A DNA stretch of 38,965 bases from Bradyrhizobium campsiandrae (lineage in GTDB: Bacteria > Pseudomonadota > Alphaproteobacteria > Rhizobiales > Xanthobacteraceae), in the NCBI RefSeq assembly GCF_014529705.1, contig NZ_JAANIH010000078.1, forward strand, positions 1 through 38,965. The letters are read 5' to 3'. The position numbers and the translations under genes are program-made. Below are positions 24,594 through 32,776 of this stretch, piece after piece. The notes below the pieces were generated by a model, which saw only the letters and a program-made list of their open reading frames with translations, was not told where the DNA came from and searched no databases. Each line of letters opens with the position of its first letter. Position 1 is the stretch's first letter.

Positions 24594-24890
24594 ATGTTCA
24601 AGAGATCCGAACAGGACAAACGGCCGCAGGTGCGGATCTTCGTCGACGGTGTGGCCGTCGCGGCACGCCAGGGCGACCCCGTGTCTGCCGCGCTGCTCGC
24701 ATCCGGTCTTGATGCGCGGCGCTCGACCGCGGTGAGCGGCGCGCCGCGTCTGCCCTATTGCATGATGGGCGTGTGCTTCGACTGCCTCGTCACCATCGAC
24801 GGCGTCGGCAATCGCCAGGGCTGTCTCGTGCCCGTCACGGACGGCATGCAGATCGAGATTCAGAAGGGCAAGCGGGAGATCGGAAAATGA
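24594..24890 (+). CDS. Small [2Fe-2S] subunit (HcnA / opine dehydrogenase gamma-like)
   Basis: The 98-residue protein has a ferredoxin-type cluster motif C-x4-C-x2-C-x12-C at Cys56, 61, 64 and 77 (LPYCMMGVCFDC, then QGC). Such small subunits carry electrons in HcnABC-type and opine or D-amino-acid dehydrogenase complexes. The start follows AGAGG. The stop overlaps the start of the HcnB-like gene (ATGA). Confidence 0.9.
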   Translation: MFKRSEQDKRPQVRIFVDGVAVAARQGDPVSAALLASGLDARRSTAVSGAPRLPYCMMGVCFDCLVTIDGVGNRQGCLVPVTDGMQIEIQKGKREIGK

Positions 24891-26305
24891 CTGTGGCCCC
24901 CAAGCGCGGAGACTACGACGTCGTGGTGATCGGCGCCGGCCCTGCCGGCCTTGCCGCGGCCGCGACGTCGGCCGAAGCCGGCCTGTCCACGCTGCTGCTC
25001 GACGAGAATGCCGGCCCGGGCGGCCAGGTGTTTCGCGCGATTTCCTCGACACCCGTTACCAATCGCAGCCAGCTCGGTGCGGATTACTGGGTCGGTGCCG
25101 ATCTCGTGCAGTCGCTCCGCGCGAGCAGCGCCGAGGTCGTCCATCGTGCGACGGTCTGGAGCCTCGATCGCAATCTCGACATCGCCGTCTCGATCGGTGG
25201 CGCCTCGGCCTTCGTCAAGGCCAAGCGCGTGATCCTCGCGACCGGCGCGCTGGAGCGGCCGTTCCCGATTCCCGGTTGGACGCTGCCCGGCGTGATGACC
25301 GCGGGAGCCGCGCAGACCATGTTGAAATCCTCGGCGCTGGTGCCTGATGGCCGCACGGTGATCGCGGGGCAAGGGCCGTTGCTGTGGCTGCTTGCTGCGC
25401 AGATCCTGCGGCTCGGCGGCCGCATCGATCGCATCCTCGACACCACCGCACGCGGCAACTATTTCGCCGCGCTGCCTCACGCCTTTGCGTTCGTGACCTC
25501 GCCCTATTTCACCAAGGGCCTGTCGATGATGCGCGAAGTCAAGGCAAAGGTGCAGGTCGTCTCCGGCGTCACCGAGCTCTCCGCATCGGGGGACGGCCAG
25601 CTCGCCAGCGTGAGCTATGTCGCGGGCAGCAAGCGCGAGACCATTCCTGCCGATCTCCTGCTGCTGCACCAGGGCGTCGTGCCCAACGTCAATCTGGCGA
25701 TGGCGGCCGGCATCGAGCATCGTTGGGACGATCTGCAATTGTGCTGGTCGCCCGTGCTCGACGCGAACGGCAATTCGTCGGTCGCCGGCATCGCGATCGC
25801 CGGCGACGGCGCCGGCATCGGCGGCGCCAATGCGGCCGTGGTGCGGGGCCGCATCGCGGCGCGTGGCGCGGTGGACGCGCTGGCGCCAGCAGCAGCGGCG
25901 AAGCTCCCTGCGATGGCGACGCTCCGCACCGATCTCGCCAGGGCCGAGCGCGGCCGCGTGTTCCTCGACACGCTGTTCCGCCCGGCGCCGCAATTCCGCA
26001 TTCCCCAGGGCGACACGATCGTCTGCCGCTGCGAAGAGGTGACGGCCATGGACGTTCTCGACTCCGTCGCGATCGGTGCGACCGGGCCGAACCAGCTCAA
26101 GGCCTATCGCCGCACCGGCATGGGCCCGTGCCAGGGCCGTCTCTGCGGTCTCACCGTCACCGAATTGATGGCGCAGGCGCGCGGCAAGACTCCGCAGGAG
26201 ATCGGCTATTACCGGCTGCGTGCGCCGGTGAAGCCGATCACGCTGGCCGAGCTCGCCGCCGTGCCGAAGAGCGAGTCCGACGTCAAGGCGGTGGTGCGAG
26301 GATGA
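24887..26305 (+). CDS. HcnB/OoxA-like FAD oxidoreductase alpha subunit with BFD-type iron-sulfur domain
   Basis: The 472-residue protein opens with the nucleotide-binding motif VVVIGAGPAGLAAAA (Gly16, 18, 21). A second motif typical of pyridine-nucleotide-disulfide oxidoreductases lies in the middle (TVIAGQGPLLWLLA). The C-terminal part has four cysteines, C380-x-C382 and C415-x4-C420 (CRCEEVT; GPCQGRLCG), the BFD-like [2Fe-2S] pattern. This architecture is that of HcnB and the alpha subunits of octopine/nopaline and proline-type dehydrogenases. It overlaps both neighbouring genes by four bases. Confidence 0.9.
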   Translation: MTVAPKRGDYDVVVIGAGPAGLAAAATSAEAGLSTLLLDENAGPGGQVFRAISSTPVTNRSQLGADYWVGADLVQSLRASSAEVVHRATVWSLDRNLDIAVSIGGASAFVKAKRVILATGALERPFPIPGWTLPGVMTAGAAQTMLKSSALVPDGRTVIAGQGPLLWLLAAQILRLGGRIDRILDTTARGNYFAALPHAFAFVTSPYFTKGLSMMREVKAKVQVVSGVTELSASGDGQLASVSYVAGSKRETIPADLLLLHQGVVPNVNLAMAAGIEHRWDDLQLCWSPVLDANGNSSVAGIAIAGDGAGIGGANAAVVRGRIAARGAVDALAPAAAAKLPAMATLRTDLARAERGRVFLDTLFRPAPQFRIPQGDTIVCRCEEVTAMDVLDSVAIGATGPNQLKAYRRTGMGPCQGRLCGLTVTELMAQARGKTPQEIGYYRLRAPVKPITLAELAAVPKSESDVKAVVRG

Positions 26306-27423
26306 CGACCAACGTCGATGCGATCGTCATCGGCGGCGGCATCCACGGATGCTCGACCACGCTGCATCTGTGTCTCGCCGGCCTGAAGCCGGTGCTGATC
26401 GAGAAGGACTACGCCGGCCGGCACGCTTCCGGCGTCAATGCGGGCGGCGTCCGGCAGCTCGCGCGGCACGTTCCGGAGATCCCGCTCTCGATCCGCTCGA
26501 TGGGAATCTGGGAGAAGATCTCGGATCTCCTCGACGACGATTGCAGCTTCGAGAGCCATGGTCAGGTGCTGGTTGCCGAGAACGAGGACGAGCTTGCGGT
26601 TTGCCGCGCCCGTGTCGCCGAGCTCAACGCGCTCGGTTTCACCCACGAAGAGCTGATCGATTCGGCCGAATTGCGCCGTCTCGTGCCCGCGGTCGCGGAG
26701 ACCTGTCCCGGCGGCGTGGTCTCGCGCCGTGACGGCGCCGCCAATCCGGCGCAGACGACCACGGCGTTCCGGCGCAAAGCCGAGCAACTGGGCGCGATCG
26801 TGCGCGAAGGCGTCGCCGCCTCTAACATCCACTACAGCGACGGCCTCTGGCACGTCGATGCGGGTTCGGAAAGTTTTGCCGCTCCAGTGCTGGTGAACGC
26901 GGCCGGCGCCTGGGCCGGCAGGATCGCGGCCGCGCTTGGCGAACCGGTGCCGGTCGAGACCGTCGCACCGATGCTGATGATCACCTCGCGCGTGCCGCAC
27001 TTCATCGACCCCGTGGTGATCCTGCGCGGACGAAAGCTGTCGTTCAAGCAGTTCAAGAACGGTACGGTACTGATCGGCGGCGGCCATCTGGCGACGCCCT
27101 ACCAGGACCGCAACGAGACGGTGCTGGACTGGAAGAGCCTCGCCATCAGCGCCCGCACCGTGTTCGAGCTGTTCCCCGTGATGCGCAGCGCCACCATCGT
27201 GCGCGCCTGGGCCGGCATCGAGGCGAAGATGAAGGACGACATCCCCGTGTTCGGACCGAGCAGCCGCCACAAGGGGCTCTATCACCAGTTCGGCTTCTCG
27301 CTGCACGGCTTTCAGCTCGGCCCCGGCGCCGGCGCCGTGATGGCGGAGCTGGTCGTCAACGGCGGCACCCAGACCCGCATCGGCGATCTCGGCATCGACC
27401 GGTTCCATCCCTCCACGCTCTAA
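26302..27423 (+). CDS. FAD-dependent DAO-family oxidoreductase subunit 2
   Basis: The 373-residue protein is a second DAO-family flavoprotein: VDAIVIGGGIHGCSTTLHL at the N-terminus, ASGVNAGGVRQLARH shortly after, and WAGIEAKMKDDIPVFGPS near the C-terminus. It resembles sarcosine oxidase beta and HcnC/OoxB-type subunits. The operon therefore holds two different DAO-type subunits around one alpha/[2Fe-2S] pair. The start overlaps the HcnB-like stop, suggesting that this subunit is the direct partner. Confidence 0.88.
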   Translation: MTTNVDAIVIGGGIHGCSTTLHLCLAGLKPVLIEKDYAGRHASGVNAGGVRQLARHVPEIPLSIRSMGIWEKISDLLDDDCSFESHGQVLVAENEDELAVCRARVAELNALGFTHEELIDSAELRRLVPAVAETCPGGVVSRRDGAANPAQTTTAFRRKAEQLGAIVREGVAASNIHYSDGLWHVDAGSESFAAPVLVNAAGAWAGRIAAALGEPVPVETVAPMLMITSRVPHFIDPVVILRGRKLSFKQFKNGTVLIGGGHLATPYQDRNETVLDWKSLAISARTVFELFPVMRSATIVRAWAGIEAKMKDDIPVFGPSSRHKGLYHQFGFSLHGFQLGPGAGAVMAELVVNGGTQTRIGDLGIDRFHPSTL

Positions 27424-27438
27424 GAAGAAGAGGACATC

Positions 27439-27786
27439 ATGAGCATCACCCGCAGCATCCGCACGCCCATCATGCACCGCGCCGTCGAGGCCAACGGCTT
27501 CGTTTTCGTCGGCGGCACCATCGCCGACGATACGTCGGCCTCGATGGGCGACCAGACCCGCAACATCCTCGGCAAGATCGCCGGCTACCTCAAGGAAGCC
27601 GGTACCGACAAGAGCCGCGTCGTCAGCGCGTCGATCTTCGTCACCGATCTCTCGAAGAAAAAGGAGATGGATGCGGCCTGGACCGAGTTCTTCGGTGAGA
27701 ATCTGCCGACCCGTGCCACCGTGGGCGTCGCCGATCTCGGCGGCGGGGCGTTGATCGAGGTCGTCGTCACTGCGCTGAAGGGCTGA
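27439..27786 (+). CDS. RidA family protein (enamine/imine deaminase)
   Basis: The 115-residue protein belongs to the RidA (YjgF/YER057c) family, which hydrolyses reactive imines and enamines released by amino acid metabolism. Conserved features are FVFVGGTIADD, the active-site Arg92 in LPTRATVGVADL and Glu107 in LIEVVV. As the last gene of module B it probably clears the imine made by the FAD-dependent dehydrogenase upstream. An AGAGGACATC site precedes the ATG. Confidence 0.9.
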   Translation: MSITRSIRTPIMHRAVEANGFVFVGGTIADDTSASMGDQTRNILGKIAGYLKEAGTDKSRVVSASIFVTDLSKKKEMDAAWTEFFGENLPTRATVGVADLGGGALIEVVVTALKG

Positions 27787-27791
27787 TCCGC

Positions 27792-28709
27792 TCACTCGGA
27801 TTTGGCGAACATCCCGACCAGAGTCTCGCGCAGCCAGCGCTGCGCGGGCACGGTGTCGTTACGCTGGTGCCAGAACAGGCTGACGATGCGTGGCGGAGCC
27901 CGGAGCGGTATCGGCATCGCGTGCAGGAACGGCGCTTGCCTTGATTGCGAGCGGAGGTCGCTCGGCAGCACCGCGATGAGGTCGGACTGTCGCACGACCT
28001 CATAGGCGGCGCTGTAGTGATTCACGGTCGCGACCAGGTTGCGCGACAGCCCACGTGAAGCGAGAAAGAGGTCGTAGGAGGGCAGGGTCTTTCCGGCGAG
28101 GCTCACATCGACATGCGCAGCGTTGAGGAAGGTCCGGATGCTCAGCCGCTTCTGGGCCGCCAGCGGATGGCCGCGCCGCATGAAGCAGGCGTAATCGACG
28201 GTCCACAGCGAGCGTGAGCGAATCGCGGCGGGCTGCTGGGCTTCGTTGACATAAACGCTGAGCACGCAATCGACCCTGTTCTCCTCGAGCTGGTCGCCGA
28301 TCTCCAAGACGGTGTTGGGGACGGTATGGACGCGTGCCTTCGGCGCGATCCCGCCGAGATGCTTCAGCAGATCAGGCATCACCAGCGAAGAAACGTAGTC
28401 CGACATCGACAGGCTGAACTCGGTCTGTGCGCGGGCCGGATCGAACACTTGTTCGTCGAGCGCCCCGCGCATGCGTTCCAGCGCTTCTCCGATTGGCTCC
28501 CACAGCGCAGCGGCGCGCTGGGTCGGGCGAATGCCCGTGCCGGAACGCACGAAGAGAGGGTCGCCGAGCGCGTCGCGCAGCCGCGCCAATGCGTTGCTGA
28601 CCGCAGGCTGGGTCATCCGCAGCGCGTTCGCCGCGCGCGTGACGCTGCCCTCGGTCATGAGCGCCTCGAACACTTTCAGCAGGTTGAGGTCGAGCGCGCG
28701 GAACGACAC
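27792..28709 (-). CDS. LysR-type transcriptional regulator (module C)
   Basis: The 305-residue regulator begins at a GTG (28709) to give MSFRALDLNLLKVFEALMTE, the typical NodD/SyrM-like LysR opening. The helix-turn-helix reads RAANALRMTQPAVSNALARLR. GGTGA lies upstream of the GTG. The 46 in-frame residues before it are not LysR-like. It ends five bases from the convergent ridA gene and is divergent from the MFS gene at 28825, its likely target. Confidence 0.9.
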   Translation of the reverse strand: MSFRALDLNLLKVFEALMTEGSVTRAANALRMTQPAVSNALARLRDALGDPLFVRSGTGIRPTQRAAALWEPIGEALERMRGALDEQVFDPARAQTEFSLSMSDYVSSLVMPDLLKHLGGIAPKARVHTVPNTVLEIGDQLEENRVDCVLSVYVNEAQQPAAIRSRSLWTVDYACFMRRGHPLAAQKRLSIRTFLNAAHVDVSLAGKTLPSYDLFLASRGLSRNLVATVNHYSAAYEVVRQSDLIAVLPSDLRSQSRQAPFLHAMPIPLRAPPRIVSLFWHQRNDTVPAQRWLRETLVGMFAKSE

Positions 28710-28740
28710 ACATTCACCGTGGTGATATATCAGATCAAGA

Positions 28741-28759
28741 TTATAAATTATGACGATAA
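28741..28759. promoter_or_regulatory. LysR-type operator (TTAT-N11-ATAA)
   Basis: TTAT at 28741-28744 and ATAA at 28756-28759 are exact complements separated by 11 bases, which fits the LysR T-N11-A rule. A second short inverted repeat, ATTAT-GACG-ATAAT, overlaps it at 28747-28760. The site is in an AT-rich island between divergent LysR and MFS genes, 32 bases upstream of the LysR start and 66 bases upstream of the MFS start. Confidence 0.5.
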
Positions 28760-28824
28760 TGTCACTTTGTCTATGGTTGCCTCCCGAGCGGCGCGCCGGG
28801 CCCGTGACATCAGAGGGGACTTCC

Positions 28825-30183
28825 ATGTCGATGATATCGGCGCGCATCGAGCGCCTTCCGTTCGCACGCTTTCACTCGCATCTGCTGCTGATGGGCGGGC
28901 TCGGCTACATGTTCGACGCGATGGACGCGGCGGTGCTCGCTTTCATCCTGCCGGTGCTGCGCACGGCATGGAATCTGTCGAGCGTCCAGATCGGCGTGCT
29001 CGGCAGCAGCACTTATATCGGATTCCTGTTCGGGGCCCTGTTCGCCGGCACGCTCGGTGACCTGATCGGGCGCCGCGCGGTGATGATGTCGGCGCTGGCG
29101 CTCTATTGCGCGGCATCCATCGTCAGTGCGGTGGTCGACACCTGGCCCGCCTTTTTCGCCGCGCGCATCGTGGCCGGCATGGGCACCGGGGCGGAGAGCG
29201 CGATCATCGCGCCCTATCTCGCGGAGTTCGTGGCACGGCGCTACCGCGGCAGTTTCACCGGCGCGCTCGCCGGCTTCTTCTCCTTCGGCTTCGTGGCCGC
29301 GGCGCTGCTCGGTTACTTCATCGTGCCCTCCTACGACAATGGCTGGCGCATCGTGCTCATCATCACGGCGGTGCCGGTCGTCATGCTGCTGTGGTGGCGG
29401 CGGGCCCTGCCGGAATCGCCGCGCTGGCTCGAAAGCCGGGGGCGGGAGAAGGAAGCCGAGGCCGTTCTCGACAGGATCGAGGCGGGCTTTGCACGCGAAG
29501 GCCGTGTCCTGCCGCAGCCTGTCCTCGAAGCCGTGGCCCCGACCGACACCGGCGGAACGCTGCTGGCGAATTTCGCGGCGCTTCTGGCCGCCCGCCAGGC
29601 GCGGATCACCATCATGACCTGGATTATGTGGCTGGCGATCACCTTCAGCTATTATTCCTTCTTCGTCTGGATCCCCGGTCTCCTGGTCCAGAACGGCATG
29701 AGCATCACCAAGAGCTTCGGCTACTCGATCGCGATCTATTGCGCGCAGATTCCCGGCTATTTCAGCGCCGCCTATTTCAACGAGCGCATCGGCCGGCAGG
29801 CGACGATAGCGACCTACATGCTGCTCGGCGGCGCCAGCGCGCTCGGTCTCGCCTTTGCGCAGACGGATCAGCACATCATGATTGCGGGCATTCTGCTCTC
29901 GCTGTTCATGAACGGCACCTATGCGGGCGTCTATGCCTACACTGCCGAGGTGTTTCCGACCCCGATCAGGACCACCGGCGCAGGGCTTGCCTCCGCCATC
30001 GGCCGCATCGGCGCGATCGTCTCGCCGATCCTGGTCGGCTACCTCTATCCCAATTTCGGCTTCGCCGGCGTGTTCGGCGTCACCACCACCGTGTTGCTGC
30101 TCGGGGCGCTCACCGTGGTGGTGATGGGCGTGCCGACGCGCGGCAGGTCGCTGGAAGAGATTGCGTCGGGTGAGGTTGCATGA
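28825..30183 (+). CDS. MFS transporter (metabolite:H+ symporter type)
   Basis: The 452-residue protein has twelve likely membrane helices. The N-terminal part has YMFDAMDAAVLAFILP, the motif typical of the sugar and aromatic acid:H+ symporter groups, and the MFS signature GTLGDLIGRRAVM between helices 2 and 3. The second half has EVFPTPIRTTGAGLASAIGRIGA. The ATG at 28825 follows GAGGGGAC. The substrate is probably an organic acid or dipeptide-like compound, to judge only from the downstream amidohydrolase. Its stop overlaps the GAF gene start (ATGA). Confidence 0.9.
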   Translation: MSMISARIERLPFARFHSHLLLMGGLGYMFDAMDAAVLAFILPVLRTAWNLSSVQIGVLGSSTYIGFLFGALFAGTLGDLIGRRAVMMSALALYCAASIVSAVVDTWPAFFAARIVAGMGTGAESAIIAPYLAEFVARRYRGSFTGALAGFFSFGFVAAALLGYFIVPSYDNGWRIVLIITAVPVVMLLWWRRALPESPRWLESRGREKEAEAVLDRIEAGFAREGRVLPQPVLEAVAPTDTGGTLLANFAALLAARQARITIMTWIMWLAITFSYYSFFVWIPGLLVQNGMSITKSFGYSIAIYCAQIPGYFSAAYFNERIGRQATIATYMLLGGASALGLAFAQTDQHIMIAGILLSLFMNGTYAGVYAYTAEVFPTPIRTTGAGLASAIGRIGAIVSPILVGYLYPNFGFAGVFGVTTTVLLLGALTVVVMGVPTRGRSLEEIASGEVA

Positions 30184-30683
30184 GGCGGACACGATCCAAG
30201 ACTGATCCTTTGCTCTGCGCCGTCGCCTCGGCGCAGGACAAAGTGGATCAGCCGGGCGCATTGTTTGGCGCGCTGGACCAGGCCTTGCAGTCGGCGATCG
30301 GGCACAAGCTGTTCACGATCCTGACTTACGAGGGCGAGACCGGTGAGGCCGCGCGGATTTATTCCAACCTTCCCGGTCCCTATCCCAGGGACGGACGCAA
30401 GCGCCTGGCGCCGGGGCCGTGGACCGAAGCGGTGCTCGAGCGCGGCGAGGCCTATATTGGCCGCACGCACGACGATCTGCGCAACGTATTTTCCGACCAC
30501 GCGCTGATTGCCTCGCTCGGCTGCGCAAGCGTGCTCAACATGCCCGTGCGCTGGCGCGGACGCACGCTCGGATCGCTCAATCTGTTGCACGAGGCGGGCT
30601 GGTACGACGAGGACGACGTCGCCGCCTGCCTGCCGTTTGCCCAGCTCACATTGCCGGCGCTGCTCGCGCCGGCCCAGCCCTGA
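30180..30683 (+). CDS. GAF domain protein
   Basis: The 167-residue protein is essentially one GAF domain: LFTILTYEGETGEAARIYS, a middle region YIGRTHDDLRNVFSDHALIASLGCASVLNMPVRWRGRTLGSLNLLHE and a short C-terminal helix. GAF domains bind small ligands or act in signalling. No output domain is attached. The overlap with the MFS gene and the amidohydrolase gene 13 bases downstream suggest that it senses or handles the compound used by this module. Confidence 0.82.
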   Translation: MRRTRSKTDPLLCAVASAQDKVDQPGALFGALDQALQSAIGHKLFTILTYEGETGEAARIYSNLPGPYPRDGRKRLAPGPWTEAVLERGEAYIGRTHDDLRNVFSDHALIASLGCASVLNMPVRWRGRTLGSLNLLHEAGWYDEDDVAACLPFAQLTLPALLAPAQP

Positions 30684-30695
30684 CAGGAAACCATC

Positions 30696-31943
30696 ATGTC
30701 CAGCACCCTCTTCAAGAACGCCGCTCTACTCGACCCACTTCAGGGCGAATTGCTGGAGGGCCATGAGGTGCTGGTCGAAGGCGATCTGATCAAGGAGGTC
30801 TCGGATCGGCCGATCAAGGCCACCACTGAGCGGACCATCGATCTGAAGGGCAAGACGCTGATGCCCGGCCTGATCGACCTTCACGTACACACCATCGCGA
30901 TCGAGCTCAATCTGGCGCAACAGGTTCACATTCCCAATGTGCTGGTGACGCTGCGTTCGACATTGCTGCTGCGCGGTATGCTGCGGCGAGGCTTTACCAC
31001 CGTCCGCGATGCCGGCGGCGCCGGCCACGCGATGAAGCAGGCGATCGAGACCGGCCTGACCGATGGCCCGCGGCTGTTCGTGTCGGGCCGCGCGCTGAGC
31101 CAGACCGGCGGCCATGGCGACATGCGGGCGCGTTCGGATTACCTCGCCAGCGACACGACGTGTCCCTGCTGCGTGCGCGTCGGTGCGCTCGCGCGCGTCG
31201 CCGACGGGGTCGACGGCGTGCGCAAGGCGGTGCGCGAGGAGCTGCAGATGGGCGCCGACCAGATCAAGATCATGGCCTCCGGCGGCGTCGCATCGCCGAC
31301 CGATCCGGTCGGTGCGTTCGGCTACTCCGAGGACGAGATCCGCGCCATCGTCGAGGAGGCCCAGGGCCGGCAGACCTATGTGCTCGCCCATGCCTATACC
31401 GCGGCGGCGATCGCGCGCGCCGTCCGCTGCGGCGTGCGCACAATCGAGCATGGCAATCTCATCGATGATCAGGTCGCGCGCCTGATGGCCGCGAAGGGCG
31501 CCTATGTGGTGCCGACGCTCGTCACCTACGAAGCATTGGCAAACGAGGGCGCGCAATACGGCCTGCCGCCGGAGAGCGTCGCCAAGATCGCCGACGTCCG
31601 TGATGCCGGCCTGCGCTCGCTCGAGATCTATCGCAAGGCCGGAGTGAAGATGGGCTACGGCAGCGACCTGCTTGGACCGTCGCAACGGCTCCAGAGCGAC
31701 GAATTCCGCATCCGCGCGGAAATCCTGGGCGCGCGCGAGGTCATCGCCAGCGCGACATTGGTCGGAGCCGAGGTGCTTGGCATGGAGGGCAAGCTGGGCC
31801 GGATCATGCCCGACGCTCTCGCGGATCTGCTGGTGGTCGATGGCGACCCCTTGCGTGACATCACATGCCTGCTCGGCCAGGGCGAACGCATTCCGCTGGT
31901 GATGAAGGCCGGCAGGGTCCAGTTCGACAGGCTGGCTGCGTAG
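30696..31943 (+). CDS. Amidohydrolase (Zn-dependent prolidase / imidazolonepropionase-like)
   Basis: The 415-residue enzyme has the amidohydrolase barrel with a two-metal site: His63-x-His65 (DLHVHT), bridging Lys191 (IKIMASGG), His232 (LAHAYT), His252 (IEHGN) and Asp324 (YGSDLL). This set is that of the Sgx9260/Cc2672 carboxypeptidase (prolidase-like) group. Members cleave the C-terminal amino acid from N-acyl amino acids or dipeptides. An AGGAAA site precedes the ATG. It ends module C; MFS uptake followed by hydrolysis is the simplest reading. Confidence 0.88.
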   Translation: MSSTLFKNAALLDPLQGELLEGHEVLVEGDLIKEVSDRPIKATTERTIDLKGKTLMPGLIDLHVHTIAIELNLAQQVHIPNVLVTLRSTLLLRGMLRRGFTTVRDAGGAGHAMKQAIETGLTDGPRLFVSGRALSQTGGHGDMRARSDYLASDTTCPCCVRVGALARVADGVDGVRKAVREELQMGADQIKIMASGGVASPTDPVGAFGYSEDEIRAIVEEAQGRQTYVLAHAYTAAAIARAVRCGVRTIEHGNLIDDQVARLMAAKGAYVVPTLVTYEALANEGAQYGLPPESVAKIADVRDAGLRSLEIYRKAGVKMGYGSDLLGPSQRLQSDEFRIRAEILGAREVIASATLVGAEVLGMEGKLGRIMPDALADLLVVDGDPLRDITCLLGQGERIPLVMKAGRVQFDRLAA

Positions 31944-32056
31944 ACGGGGCCAAGGTGGCTCAAACATGACGAAGATGTAATGGTCCGGAACTGCTACGGG
32001 GGCTTCTGCTTGCGATGATTTCCGCATATCGATAGGGGACTAGGCTGGAATGCCCA

Positions 32057-32776
32057 ATGTCCTCGCAGACCAATAACAACAAGCTGGCGATCAAATTTCG
32101 CTGCCCCAAAGAGCTGGAAGGACTGCTGCCGCAGCCAATCCCGGCCAACCTCGGCGTCCCCGACTGGCTCAAGTCGATGCCGACCACAGCCTTTAGCGCG
32201 CTCAACCAGCAGGACGACGACACCATCAAGCGCTGTCCGCCCTTCATCGACGCGATGACCTGCGGTTTCCTGATTCCGCTGATCTGCGATCTCAAGGTCG
32301 AGGATGGCGAGATCGTCTGGGACAACGACATCCCTCCGGGCGGCGAGATCGACTTTCCGCGTTCGCCAATCAGCTTTCACGACCAGAGCCAGCTCACCGG
32401 CTCGCCGCTGTTCGAAGCCGATCGTTTCGTCATCAAGTTTCACAATCTCTGGACCATCGAAGCCCCGGAAGGCTATGCGCTGTTCTTCACGCATCCGGTC
32501 AACCGCTTCGATCTGCCCTTCACTACGCTGAGCGGCCTCGTCGATTGCGACCGCTATCGCGACAGCTGGATCCACTTTCCGGCGCACTGGCACGACACGA
32601 GCTTTCGCGGCGTGTTGCCCAAGGGCACGCCGATCGCGCAATGCATTCCAGTCAAGCGTGAAGGCTGGGCCGGGCAGACGTCCGCCTTCACGGAGGACGA
32701 GGCGCAGAAGGTCCAAGCTTTGCACGCCGCGCTGAAACGCGAGCCAGGGATGTATCGCCGGAAGTTCAGGGCGTAG
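32057..32776 (+). CDS. Protein of unknown function (239 residues)
   Basis: I do not recognise a function. The protein is soluble and acidic to neutral, with no signal peptide. It starts with KFRCPKELEGLLPQPIPANL and VPDWLKSMP, contains CPPFIDAMTCGFLIPL, and has a beta-rich, cupin-like middle (KFHNLWTIEAPEGYALFFTHPVN) and HFPAHWHDTSFRGVLPKGTPIAQCIPVKR. I recall similar sequences annotated as hypothetical or DUF6065 proteins in bacteria and phages, without certainty. It overlaps the convergent TPR gene by 11 bases. The 113-base gap before it (31944-32056) shows only a weak GGA site. Confidence 0.75.
   Translation: MSSQTNNNKLAIKFRCPKELEGLLPQPIPANLGVPDWLKSMPTTAFSALNQQDDDTIKRCPPFIDAMTCGFLIPLICDLKVEDGEIVWDNDIPPGGEIDFPRSPISFHDQSQLTGSPLFEADRFVIKFHNLWTIEAPEGYALFFTHPVNRFDLPFTTLSGLVDCDRYRDSWIHFPAHWHDTSFRGVLPKGTPIAQCIPVKREGWAGQTSAFTEDEAQKVQALHAALKREPGMYRRKFRA

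Noticed and set aside
25384..26301. Upstream in-frame extension of the second DAO flavoprotein
   Set aside because: It overlaps the HcnB-like gene in another frame and is Arg-rich; the FAD motif begins right after the ATG at 26302.
26209..27795. A 528-codon minus-strand frame across the second DAO flavoprotein and ridA
   Set aside because: Antisense shadow of two recognised genes, with no family features of its own.
28810..30261. A 483-codon minus-strand frame across the MFS transporter gene
   Set aside because: The plus strand encodes an MFS protein with its signature motifs and membrane helices; the antisense product is highly charged and low in complexity.
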